This document shows positions 16,693 through 24,231 of a stretch of DNA of 64,000 nucleotides, piece after piece; position 1 is the stretch's first letter; every line of letters starts with the position of its first letter. The position numbers were made by a program, and so were the translations under genes. The notes under the pieces were generated by a model. The model searched no databases. It had not been told where the DNA came from and saw only the letters and a list, made by a program, of their open reading frames with translations. Source of the stretch: Schlegelella_A sp035995885. GTDB lineage: Bacteria; Pseudomonadota; Gammaproteobacteria; Burkholderiales; Burkholderiaceae_C. The stretch covers positions 1 to 64,000 of the forward strand of contig DASYKC010000014.1 of NCBI GenBank assembly GCA_035995885.1, written 5' to 3'.

Positions 16693-16927
16693 AGCCGCCT
16701 CCCTGGAATCCGGTCGCGCCGCGCGCGCCCTCGCGCACGTCGCGGACGTGCTCGAAGTGCTTGTCGGGCAGCGCATCGCGCGACAGCTTCATGATCGGAT
16801 CGGCGAGCCGCTCGCGCTCGTAGGGCTTGACCCACGGCTGGATCGTCGGCACCTTCGGCACGGCGCAGCCGCCGAGCAGCGCGGCAGCGAGCACGGCGAC
16901 GACGGCGAGCGCGCGCGCCGCCGTCAT
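16679..16927 (-). CDS. DUF4266 small lipoprotein
   Basis: An 82-residue lipoprotein with signal peptide and lipobox ALLGGC (Cys21). The mature part has VKPYERERLADPIMKL, HFEHVRDVREGARGA, and ends in GGGCGCN. This terminal Cys-Gly-Cys-Asn is the hallmark of DUF4266. The two end cysteines might form a disulfide, bind a metal or be substrates for the TlpA protein encoded just upstream. Its ATG overlaps the tlpA stop (ATGA), and its own end overlaps the DUF3570 start, so all three are probably translated in a coupled way. Confidence 0.88.
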   Translation of the reverse strand: MTAARALAVVAVLAAALLGGCAVPKVPTIQPWVKPYERERLADPIMKLSRDALPDKHFEHVRDVREGARGATGFQGGGCGCN

Positions 16928-17457
16928 TTCAGCAGCTCCCGGATCTGCTTCTCGTAGTTGTCCTCGTAGCCGGCGAGGTAGCCGCGATGGACGTAGCGGA
17001 CCTTGCCGTCGCGATCGATGATCACCGTCGAAGGCATCGTGCTCAGGTCGTAGAGCTTGCTCACCGTCTTCTCGGTGTCGAGCAGGACCGGGAACGTGAC
17101 GCCGAGCTTGCTCGCGACCTCGGCCGCCTTGCCGACGTCGTCGTCGACGTTGACGCCGAGGAGGACGAAGCCCGAGCCCTTGTACTTCTCGTAGAGGCGG
17201 TTCAGCTGCGGCATCTCCTGGCGGCACGGGCCGCACCAGGTCGCCCAGAAGTTGACCATGACGACGCGGCCGCGCTGCTCCTTCAGGCGCAGGTTGGCGC
17301 CGCCGCCCATCGCGTGGAGCGTGAAGTCGGGCGCGGCGGTCGCCGGCGCGATCGCCGACGACGCCGTTCCGGCGACGACCGCGAATGCGGCGCAGGCGGC
17401 GATCCGTAACGCGCGGGCGGAACGGGCAGGACGGCGAACGGGCGATGCGGAGTTCAT
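16924..17457 (-). CDS. TlpA-like periplasmic thiol-disulfide protein
   Basis: A 177-residue thioredoxin-fold protein with an N-terminal signal or anchor (about 16-40, ALRIAACAAFAVVAGTA). The AhpC/TSA-Redoxin-type core starts at APDFTLHAMGGG. The active site is FWATWCGPCRQEMPQLNRLY and the cis-Pro region is LSTMPSTVIIDRDG. TlpA/ResA-type proteins reduce disulfides in the periplasm, often on apocytochromes or other exported Cys proteins. Here likely clients are the cysteine-rich DUF4266 tail or the haem-binding CxxCH sites of the cytochrome-like proteins encoded upstream in the same cluster. Confidence 0.9.
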   Translation of the reverse strand: MNSASPVRRPARSARALRIAACAAFAVVAGTASSAIAPATAAPDFTLHAMGGGANLRLKEQRGRVVMVNFWATWCGPCRQEMPQLNRLYEKYKGSGFVLLGVNVDDDVGKAAEVASKLGVTFPVLLDTEKTVSKLYDLSTMPSTVIIDRDGKVRYVHRGYLAGYEDNYEKQIRELLK

Positions 17458-17468
17458 GGCGGCGAGGG

Positions 17469-18116
17469 TCAGAAGAAGACGGTCAGGCCGCCGGTGAGCT
17501 CGACGTTCTGCGTGTTCTGGCGCTTGCCGAGCAGGTCGAGCGAAAAGACGTGATCGCGCAGGTCGAGCTGGAGCGCGACCCAGTCGGCGAGATAGACGCG
17601 GTAGCCGAAGCCGGCGTTGAAGGTCGGCTTTCTCTGCAGGTCGAACTTGGTGCTGCCGACGCCGGCGACGACGTAGAACTGCGACGGCCGCGCGCGCCTG
17701 CCGCCGATGAAGATCTCGCCCGGGAAGAGGTTGTAGCCGGCCGAGAAGTTGTAGTAGGAGAGCTTGGCGCGGTCCTGCGGAAAGATGCCGCCCGGCAGGA
17801 TCTGGCGGAACAGCTCGTCGCTGACCTTGGTCTGGCCGTAGACGCCCTCGACGAAGAAGTCCTCGGTGATGTGATAGCCGATGCGCGCGCCGTAGACCCA
17901 GCTCGAGCCGAAGTTCTGCGTCGCGTAGGTGCCGGTGAAGAGGCCGACCTCGAAGTCGTTCGACGGGAACTTGGGCTTCTCGATGTCGCGCCGATCGACC
18001 TGCGGCACGACGACCTGGTCGGTGTTGGCGGGCGGCGTGCTCTGGGCGAGCGCGGCGACGCTCGCGGCGCCGAGAGCGGCCATCAGGGATGCCTTGCGGA
18101 AGGTCTTGTTGTTCAT
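17469..18116 (-). CDS. Outer-membrane beta-barrel domain protein
   Basis: A 215-residue protein with a signal peptide (ASLMAALGAASVAALAQS). From about residue 50 an eight-stranded-type barrel follows, with strands such as FEVGLFTGTYATQNFGSSWV, GARIGYHITEDFFVEGVYGQ and QFYVVAGVGSTKF. It ends in GGLTVFF, the aromatic C-terminus expected for outer-membrane insertion. The pattern matches the 'outer membrane beta-barrel domain' group first seen in myxobacteria, to which Glt barrels belong. The next gene, tlpA, begins 11 bases later. It is a probable paralogue of the neighbouring SH3-barrel protein (both end ...FF and share the ITEDFFVEGVYG/SDTLSLEGTIGQ type of strand). Confidence 0.85.
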   Translation of the reverse strand: MNNKTFRKASLMAALGAASVAALAQSTPPANTDQVVVPQVDRRDIEKPKFPSNDFEVGLFTGTYATQNFGSSWVYGARIGYHITEDFFVEGVYGQTKVSDELFRQILPGGIFPQDRAKLSYYNFSAGYNLFPGEIFIGGRRARPSQFYVVAGVGSTKFDLQRKPTFNAGFGYRVYLADWVALQLDLRDHVFSLDLLGKRQNTQNVELTGGLTVFF

Positions 18117-18168
18117 CGTGTGTGCCGGTTTGACCGACGGTCGTTGCCGCGGGTTCAGAACGAAGATG

Positions 18169-19125
18169 TCAGAAGAAGAACGAGAGGCCGAGCGTCCAGG
18201 CGCGGTACTCGGTCGAGTGCTGGTCGTTGATGAAGGCCGTGTAGAGCGAGTAGTCGCCGCTCATCACGAAGCGCTCGCTCAGGTAGTAGCGCAGGCCGAC
18301 GCGCGCGACCGCGAGCTTGGCGTTGGTGTCGGTTGCGCCGATCAGGCTAAGGTTGGGGAAATTCTTGAACTTGCCGACGCCGACGCCGAAGAACGGCGAG
18401 ACGCGATGGTCGGACCACGGCTCGACCAGCAGGTCGATGTGCCAGAGGTCGGTGCCCGAGAACACGCCCTGCACCTGGCCGATCGTGCCCTCGAGGCTCA
18501 ACGTGTCGGAGAGGCGATAGCTGGTCCATAGCTTCAACATCGGCTCGGACTTGAAGTGTCCCCAGGCCGCGCCGAGCTGAACCTTTCGGCTCAGGTAGTC
18601 ATCGAGAAGAACATCACGAAAGGTCTTGCTGCCCCCGGCCGCGGTGAGCGTCGACTCGAGCTGCTGCCGGCTGACCCAGCCGACCTTGTTGTCCTCTGTG
18701 CGGACGCGGAACCAGTCGGTGTGACGCAGCTCGATCTCGATCCAATCGCTGCGCGGCGCGACGAAGAAGATCGGATAGCCGCGGCCCGGACCGCTGCGCA
18801 GCTCGATGTAGGGGTCACTGATCTGCACCAGCTCCGACTTGCGCGAGCGCGGCGCTGGCGCCGGACGCAACGCGGCGGCGACGGGCGCCGATGCGGCGGC
18901 GGTCGGCGCGGCCGCGGTGGCGGCGGCCGAGGCGGCGCTGGCCGGCGCGGCGGGCGCTGTCGCAGCCGTCGTCGCTGGCGTCGTCGGCGTGGCCGGCAGC
19001 GGCGCGCTCGCCGCAGCCGAAGCCGGCGCATCCGGCGCGACGGCGTCGGCCGCAGCCGCCGAGGCCGCGAAGAGGACGCCGCAGGCGCAAGCCGCGCCGA
19101 GCGCGGTCCGAAGCAGAAAAATCAT
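18169..19125 (-). CDS. SH3 domain plus outer-membrane beta-barrel protein
   Basis: A 318-residue protein. It has a signal peptide (about 1-24, ending AASAAAADA), an Ala/Pro-rich linker to about residue 95, and a bacterial SH3 domain (about 100-165). The SH3 domain contains YIELRSGPGRGYPIFFV and NKVGWVSRQQLE, typical of SH3 modules that bind peptidoglycan or peptides. A C-terminal barrel follows (about 170-318, ending LGLSFFF). I chose the ATG at 19125 because GCGAGG lies just upstream and the signal peptide begins there. The architecture suggests a barrel that also touches peptidoglycan, which would suit an outer-membrane part of a cell-wall-spanning motor. Confidence 0.85.
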   Translation of the reverse strand: MIFLLRTALGAACACGVLFAASAAAADAVAPDAPASAAASAPLPATPTTPATTAATAPAAPASAASAAATAAAPTAAASAPVAAALRPAPAPRSRKSELVQISDPYIELRSGPGRGYPIFFVAPRSDWIEIELRHTDWFRVRTEDNKVGWVSRQQLESTLTAAGGSKTFRDVLLDDYLSRKVQLGAAWGHFKSEPMLKLWTSYRLSDTLSLEGTIGQVQGVFSGTDLWHIDLLVEPWSDHRVSPFFGVGVGKFKNFPNLSLIGATDTNAKLAVARVGLRYYLSERFVMSGDYSLYTAFINDQHSTEYRAWTLGLSFFF

Positions 19126-19169
19126 CGCCTCGCCGCGTTCTGTTCGCGGACCCACCGGTGTGGTGGCGC

Positions 19170-19772
19170 TCACTGGGTGTTGCACGTGCCGGTCTTCGGA
19201 TCGGCCGGCGTGAACATGGTGAACGTCGCGGTGCTGAACTCGTCCTGGCCGAGCGGCGCAGGATGCGTGATCCAGTACTTGATCAGCTTGATGTTGGGAT
19301 CGCTCTCGCTCGGGAAGACCTGGCCGCCGCCGTGGAAGACGTTGAGCACCAGCGGCTTGACGACGAGGCGGCTCTGCGTCGTGTTGCCGACGACGACCAT
19401 CCCCTGCGCCGAATAGAAATTCTTGTAGATGTCGCTGGCGCGGATGACGTCGGGCGTGTTGGCGGGATCGCTCACGTCGAGCGGCTGCGCGGCGGGCACC
19501 AAACGAAAAGCGCCGCCGGTGCCCGTCACCGTGTCGTGACAGCCACCGCCGGCGCAGGTGTTGGTGTTCGGGCTACCCTGGATCTGGAGCTGGGCGAGAA
19601 AGATCGGGTTGATGCACTTTTCGAAATACGCGAAGGAGAGGTGCTGGTTTCCCTGAGTGCTTTCGGGATTGCTCACCACGGGCGGATTGCCGAGTGGATT
19701 CGATGAGCCTCCGCAAGCAGCCAGGGTTCCCAGCAACGCGATCGAAAGAACGGTCCTTCGCAGTTCGGTCAT
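19170..19772 (-). CDS. Haem c-like lipoprotein with an unusual CX4CH motif
   Basis: A 200-residue lipoprotein (LLGTLAAC, Cys20). Residues 73-79 read CAGGGCH: a Cys-x4-Cys-His motif, one or two residues longer than the standard CxxCH haem-binding site. The context (HLSFAYFEKCINPIFLAQL before, then SDIYKNFYSAQGM and a C-terminal KYWITHPA) is like single-haem cytochrome or planctomycete-type cytochrome C domains. The ATG at 19772 is preferred; a TTG three codons earlier overlaps the stop of the large upstream gene. It probably receives electrons from, or binds to, the HzsA-related protein. Haem attachment at this motif is uncertain. Confidence 0.7.
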   Translation of the reverse strand: MTELRRTVLSIALLGTLAACGGSSNPLGNPPVVSNPESTQGNQHLSFAYFEKCINPIFLAQLQIQGSPNTNTCAGGGCHDTVTGTGGAFRLVPAAQPLDVSDPANTPDVIRASDIYKNFYSAQGMVVVGNTTQSRLVVKPLVLNVFHGGGQVFPSESDPNIKLIKYWITHPAPLGQDEFSTATFTMFTPADPKTGTCNTQ

Positions 19773-19777
19773 CAGTG

Positions 19778-22765
19778 TCAACAGCCCGTGGCGATCCAGC
19801 TGGCAATGGTGTTGTAGTTCGCGCTGCCGATCGGCAACACGGCGGTCGTCTGCGGCTGCACCATCCCTTGCGGATGCGGCACCGTCGACGGCCTGCTCAG
19901 CAAGTAGTTCGAAGCGGCGTTGCAGGCGTTCGAGATCATCGACAAGGTCACTCCGTAGTCGCCCTTTGCGTCGCCCGTGAGGACGAATCTGTTATTGCGG
20001 AACGAAGTTCCGATAGGCGTCTTGGACATGCTACTGCCGATGGCTTGGTGGCAAGCCGCTGCGCACGTCGTGGTGAGGATCGGCAGGACATCCTTCTCGA
20101 AACTCGCCATGCTCAGGCCGGTGATGGTCCTGACGTTCGCACCCGGATCGAACGGATCGTTGTAGTACTTGCCGCCGAGGTCCATCCATTCGGCGAGCAG
20201 ACGCTTCTCCGCGGCGTTGAGCATCTTCGAGTGATCCGGCGCGCCCGCGGGCGGGTTCGGATGCGCGGCACGCGCTTCGGCGCCCGACAGCAGGCTCTGG
20301 CCGGTCATGATCTCCATGAGTCGGCTCTTGCGCGCAAGGCCGAGCGCCTCGCCCTCGCTCGCCGCGGTGTCGACGAGCGCCGGGCCGCGAACGATGACGA
20401 GCACGCCTTCTTCGATCCGCGTCAGCGGCAGGCCGGTGACCGGGTCGAGCTGCGGGTCGCCGAGCATGAGCTCCTGGTACGACTCGGTCCGGCCGGTGCC
20501 CGAGATCGACGCTTGCAGGTCGAGCTTGTCGGGATCGTTGTGGCAGCCGGTGCAGGTGTTGGCAGCGCGGTTGCGCGTCCAAAGCGGGGCGACGTGGGTC
20601 GGATAGTTGATGAGGCCGTTGGTCGGCACGGCCGTGACGAGGTCGTCGGCGACGACCGCGTTGCCCGTGTACTTGAGCGCGATCGTCGGCCGCGCGGTGA
20701 CGCCGGCCTTGGTCGTGTCGGCCCAGTAGTCGCTGTACATCAGGTCGTTGACGAGCTTGAGCGCATTCGGGTCGAGGCGCGTGCGCGTGCCGGCCATCGT
20801 CTCGCCGGACTGGTGCGCCACGGCGAGCGTCGTCTTGATCGACGTCGGCACCGAGTTGACGACCGCGCCGGAGTTGATGGCGCCGCCGCGACGCGGGCTG
20901 TGGCAGCCGTCGCAGGTGCGACGCTCGCCCGGCCGGACCTGGATCCAGTTGGTGTGCGTCTGGAACGCCTGGCCCTGCTCGTTGACGACCGCGAGGCCGA
21001 TCGGCGTGTCGGCCGGGACGGTCAGCTTGAACGAGCCGTCGGGCTCGATCGGCGCGTAGCCGAGGATCTGCTGCATCTCGAACTCGGTCTCGCCGAGCGC
21101 TTCGCGCATGCCGCTCATGCCGGCGCCCGGGGCGACGGCGCGCACGGCGCGGATGAAGCGCGCCGGCGAGCAGCCGTAGGCCGCGTTGGCGGGATCCTTC
21201 ATCTTCACCAGGTCGGCGACCTGCGAGCGCGTGTCGAGCGGATCGGTCGGCGCGGTCATCGCGATCTGCGTCGTGCAGCCGGCCGGCGCGTCGGAAGCGA
21301 CGAGGACGCCGCTGCCCATGCGACCGAGGCCGTCGGTGTCGTAGACGCTGCGCACTTCGAGCAGGCCGAGGTTCTGCGCCGCGAGCGTCGCGTCGACGTT
21401 GGTCGGCAGCGTCGCGTTCGGCTCGGTGCGCGCCTGGATGGCGACCGGGTGGGTGTTCATGAACCCGGGCGGCGGCGCCGCGACGATCAGGAAGGTCTGC
21501 TGCTTCGGGTCGAACATGTAGATCGCGTACGACGGCTTGACGTTGTCCTGAAGCTCGTCCTTGACGATGTCTTCGACCAGGCGCTCTTCGCCCAGGCGCG
21601 CCATTTCGGCAGCGCTCAGCGTCGCGCAGGAGACGACGACACCGGACCGGCTCACTTCGCACGGCGTGTACGAGACCAGGACGCGGTCGGTGCCGTCCCA
21701 GAGCGGGTACGGCGTCGAGACGCGGCCGTATTGCGAGATGCCGCGGCCGAGGCTCAGCAGCTGCGCCGTCGCCTGCGTCTGGCCGACGCCGGTCACGCCG
21801 GGGTTGGCGGGGGTGTTCTGCTCCGAGAAGTTGGCCGCGTCGATGAACATCAGGCCGCCACCTTCGTGCGTGCCCGAGAGCGGCATCAGGTCGGAGGCGA
21901 TGAAGCCGGCGTACTGGCCCTTCGGGTCCATGTCGCGCGGGTGCAGGAAGCTGTTGCCTTCGCTGTGCGCGCCGTAGAGGACGAACAGGTCGGTGCCGTC
22001 CGGCTTGGCGCGGAAGACCTTGAAGTGGTTGCGGCCGCCGACGTGATCCCAGCGCGAGAACATGATGTCGCCGTTCTGGCGCACCGTCGGGCTGCGGTCG
22101 TGGCTCTGGTTGAACGAGACCTGCGTGACGTTGCCGCCGTCGGCGTCCATCGTGTGCAGGTTGAAGACGGTCTCGCGCTCGTACTCGTCGAGCGCCTTGT
22201 AGGTGTGGCCGTTGAACTGGTTGACGCTCGACTTGGTCTGGCGGTTCGACGTGAAGACGTAGCCGCGGCCCGCCGGCAGGTAGGTCGGCTCGACGTCGTC
22301 GGCGCCGGTGGCGGTGAGGCGGCGGAACGTGCCGCCGGTCAGGCCGCCCGTCGTCATGTCGTATTCCCAGATGTTCCAGGCGCCGGTGCAGGCCGCCACG
22401 GCGCCGATCTTCGACGTGTTGTCGGACGGGCAGTTCATCGCGAAGATGATCTTTTTGCCGTCGTACGAGACCTCGGGGCTCTGGACGTCGCCGCGGCCTT
22501 GCGTGAACTGGGCGGTGACGTTGTGCTCGGTCGCGCTGGCCGAGGACTTGTCGCGGATCATCAGGTCGCCACCGGGCGCGCTCGGGCCGCCGTTGGTGGG
22601 ATTGATGTTCATCGTATTGGCACGCTGCGCATAGGCGATAGGCACATCTCCCGCCACCGTGACGGTGGTCGAGTCGCCGCTGCTGCTGCCATTACCGCAG
22701 CCTGCAAGCGCGCCTGCCAACACTAAGGTGCTGGCCCATAACGATCCGGTCACGACCTTGTTCAT
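19778..22765 (-). CDS. HzsA-related lipoprotein: beta-propeller plus c-type haem sites
   Basis: A 995-residue lipoprotein (lipobox LAGALAGC, Cys23; AGGAGA lies 6 bases before the ATG). The N-terminal two thirds contain PD40/WD40-like propeller blades, e.g. SPEVSYDGKKIIFAMNC and SPTVRQNGDIMFSRWDH. The C-terminal part has haem-binding sites CDGCH (618-622) and CTGCH (738-742), and a CAAACH (901-906), i.e. CX3CH. This arrangement resembles the hydrazine-synthase alpha-subunit middle-domain family (HzsA-related proteins), which is widespread outside anammox bacteria. Nothing else of anammox metabolism is here, so hydrazine chemistry should not be assumed. It is probably an extracytoplasmic redox protein attached to the outer membrane. 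Confidence 0.82.
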   Translation of the reverse strand: MNKVVTGSLWASTLVLAGALAGCGNGSSSGDSTTVTVAGDVPIAYAQRANTMNINPTNGGPSAPGGDLMIRDKSSASATEHNVTAQFTQGRGDVQSPEVSYDGKKIIFAMNCPSDNTSKIGAVAACTGAWNIWEYDMTTGGLTGGTFRRLTATGADDVEPTYLPAGRGYVFTSNRQTKSSVNQFNGHTYKALDEYERETVFNLHTMDADGGNVTQVSFNQSHDRSPTVRQNGDIMFSRWDHVGGRNHFKVFRAKPDGTDLFVLYGAHSEGNSFLHPRDMDPKGQYAGFIASDLMPLSGTHEGGGLMFIDAANFSEQNTPANPGVTGVGQTQATAQLLSLGRGISQYGRVSTPYPLWDGTDRVLVSYTPCEVSRSGVVVSCATLSAAEMARLGEERLVEDIVKDELQDNVKPSYAIYMFDPKQQTFLIVAAPPPGFMNTHPVAIQARTEPNATLPTNVDATLAAQNLGLLEVRSVYDTDGLGRMGSGVLVASDAPAGCTTQIAMTAPTDPLDTRSQVADLVKMKDPANAAYGCSPARFIRAVRAVAPGAGMSGMREALGETEFEMQQILGYAPIEPDGSFKLTVPADTPIGLAVVNEQGQAFQTHTNWIQVRPGERRTCDGCHSPRRGGAINSGAVVNSVPTSIKTTLAVAHQSGETMAGTRTRLDPNALKLVNDLMYSDYWADTTKAGVTARPTIALKYTGNAVVADDLVTAVPTNGLINYPTHVAPLWTRNRAANTCTGCHNDPDKLDLQASISGTGRTESYQELMLGDPQLDPVTGLPLTRIEEGVLVIVRGPALVDTAASEGEALGLARKSRLMEIMTGQSLLSGAEARAAHPNPPAGAPDHSKMLNAAEKRLLAEWMDLGGKYYNDPFDPGANVRTITGLSMASFEKDVLPILTTTCAAACHQAIGSSMSKTPIGTSFRNNRFVLTGDAKGDYGVTLSMISNACNAASNYLLSRPSTVPHPQGMVQPQTTAVLPIGSANYNTIASWIATGC

Positions 22766-22796
22766 GAAAGTCTCCTGGTGGTCTCGGGGTGCAATG

Positions 22797-23771
22797 TCAT
22801 TGCGTCGTCGACGCGCTTGATGGAGGCGGAGGTGCCAGTAATCCTGAAGAGAAGTGAAGCGCGCCGGCGGCGTCCACGACGACCGCATCGACACCCGATT
22901 GCGATTCGACGAGAGCCATCCCGCGCTCGACGCCGAGTACGAAGACGATCTTTGAAAGCGCCTCGCAGGTCAACCCGTCATCGGCAAGAATCGTCACGCT
23001 TTGTATGCCGCGCGGCGATTTGCCCGTCGCCGGATCGATGAGATGGTGAAAGCGCGTGCCGTCGGCGTCGAAGTAGCGCTCGTAGTCGCCCGAGGTCGAG
23101 ATCGAGACGTCTTCGAGCGGCAGCATCGCGGCGAGCTGGCCGGGCCGGCGCGGGTCGCGGATGCCGATCGACCAGGGCCGGCCGCGCCGGTCGCCGATGA
23201 CGCGGCTGTCGCCACCGGCGCTGACCATCGCATGGGCGATGCCGCGCCGACGCAGGATCGCCGCGGCGTTGTCGACCGCATGGCCCTTGGCGAAGCCGCC
23301 GAGGTCGATGCGCATTCCCGGTTTTGCGAAGCGCACCGTGGCCGCCGGGCTGTCGAGGACGAGGTGGCGCCAGCCGACCGCGGCCTGGGCGCGGGCGAGC
23401 TCGGCGTCGCCGGGGCGGACCCGGTTGCGGTAGTCGTAGAGCTGGCCGACGGCGGCATAGGTGATGTCGAAGGCGCCGCCCGACAACGCCGAGAACTCGG
23501 CGGCGCGGACGATCAGGCGGGCCATCTCGGCGCTGACCGGCACCGGCCCGGCACCGGCGCCGCGGTTGATGCGCGACAGCTCGGAGTCTTCCTTGTGCGG
23601 GCTCATCGTCCGGTCGATGCGGTGCATCTCGTCCATGACCGCGGTGATCGCCGCCTCGCCGGCGGCGCGCTGGTCGCACCACAGCTCGACGCCGATGGCC
23701 GTGCCCATGATCGACTCGTCGCGCTTCAGCCACGTGCCGGAGGAGACCGACGGAACGAATCGGCCTAGCAC
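22797..23771 (-). CDS. apbE: ApbE-like FAD:protein FMN transferase
   Basis: About 324 residues. Family motifs: SIMGTAIGVELW near the N-terminus, DRTMSPHKEDSELSRINRG, IDLGGFAKGHAVDNA (FAD/Mg region), VSAGGDSRVIG, and HHLIDPATGKSPRGIQSVTI near the end. ApbE links FMN covalently to Thr/Ser of exported proteins. The GTG at 23771 is preferred: GAGG lies 6 bases upstream. This start gives no clear signal peptide, unlike most ApbE proteins; other starts at 23810 (GTG) or 23924 (TTG) exist and also show none. It is the first gene of the seventeen-gene cluster. I found no obvious [S/T]GA[T/S] flavinylation motif in the other cluster proteins by eye, so its target is unknown. Confidence 0.85.
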   Translation of the reverse strand: MLGRFVPSVSSGTWLKRDESIMGTAIGVELWCDQRAAGEAAITAVMDEMHRIDRTMSPHKEDSELSRINRGAGAGPVPVSAEMARLIVRAAEFSALSGGAFDITYAAVGQLYDYRNRVRPGDAELARAQAAVGWRHLVLDSPAATVRFAKPGMRIDLGGFAKGHAVDNAAAILRRRGIAHAMVSAGGDSRVIGDRRGRPWSIGIRDPRRPGQLAAMLPLEDVSISTSGDYERYFDADGTRFHHLIDPATGKSPRGIQSVTILADDGLTCEALSKIVFVLGVERGMALVESQSGVDAVVVDAAGALHFSSGLLAPPPPSSASTTQ

Positions 23772-24231
23772 GGGAGCCTCATGTCGACCTGCCTTCGAGA
23801 TGGCAAACACGGTTGCTCTGCTTTCGTCGGATTGAACGGCGCCGGCGACGAATTGATACGAATACCGGCCCCCTTCCCCTACGCAGATGACGTGCCCGTC
23901 CCGGAAATGGCGCTGGTCCGTCAAGAAGCGGCACTATCGGCCCGCTGATCCGGCGCCAGGCCGGGGGCTCGGCAACGCAAGCGACGATTTTTCACGCTCC
24001 TGCGTGCAGATGCTTCACATGTTTCCGAACGCAACAGGCGAGCTCGGCCGACGCGCGCTCCGACGCTGCGGTTCGACGCGATTCTCGATGCAATTCCGTT
24101 GCCGTCGGCCGCGCTTCGGCAATCGGGGAAGTGCTAGTCGCACGACGTCGCTTTCGACTTAGCCTCGGCCGGCAGGTGCGCGAACGTCGTCGGCCCTGAG
24201 GCGGCGTCCGCCTTTCGAACCGGAGCACACC
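23772..24231. promoter_or_regulatory. Divergent intergenic region ahead of the 17-gene cluster
   Basis: About 460 bases between the apbE start and the NHL-repeat gene. The part from about 23990 to 24170 is noticeably richer in A and T than the coding DNA around it, as in a gcgacgatttttcacgct stretch. No convincing protein is encoded here on either strand. It must hold the promoter of the NHL-repeat gene, and most likely the main promoter of the minus-strand cluster, since all downstream gaps in that cluster are short. I could not fix -35/-10 boxes with confidence. Confidence 0.45.

Noticed and set aside
19694..22726. A 1,010-codon plus-strand frame opposite the HzsA-related gene, and similar long frames opposite the TPR genes (9923-12991, 12699-15650)
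   Set aside because: They are antisense shadows in GC-rich DNA with no signal peptides or recognisable motifs; the minus-strand genes have lipoboxes, TPRs and haem sites.
19778..22765. Anammox-type hydrazine metabolism
   Set aside because: The HzsA-related family is widespread outside anammox bacteria. No other hydrazine synthase or dehydrogenase subunits are in the window.
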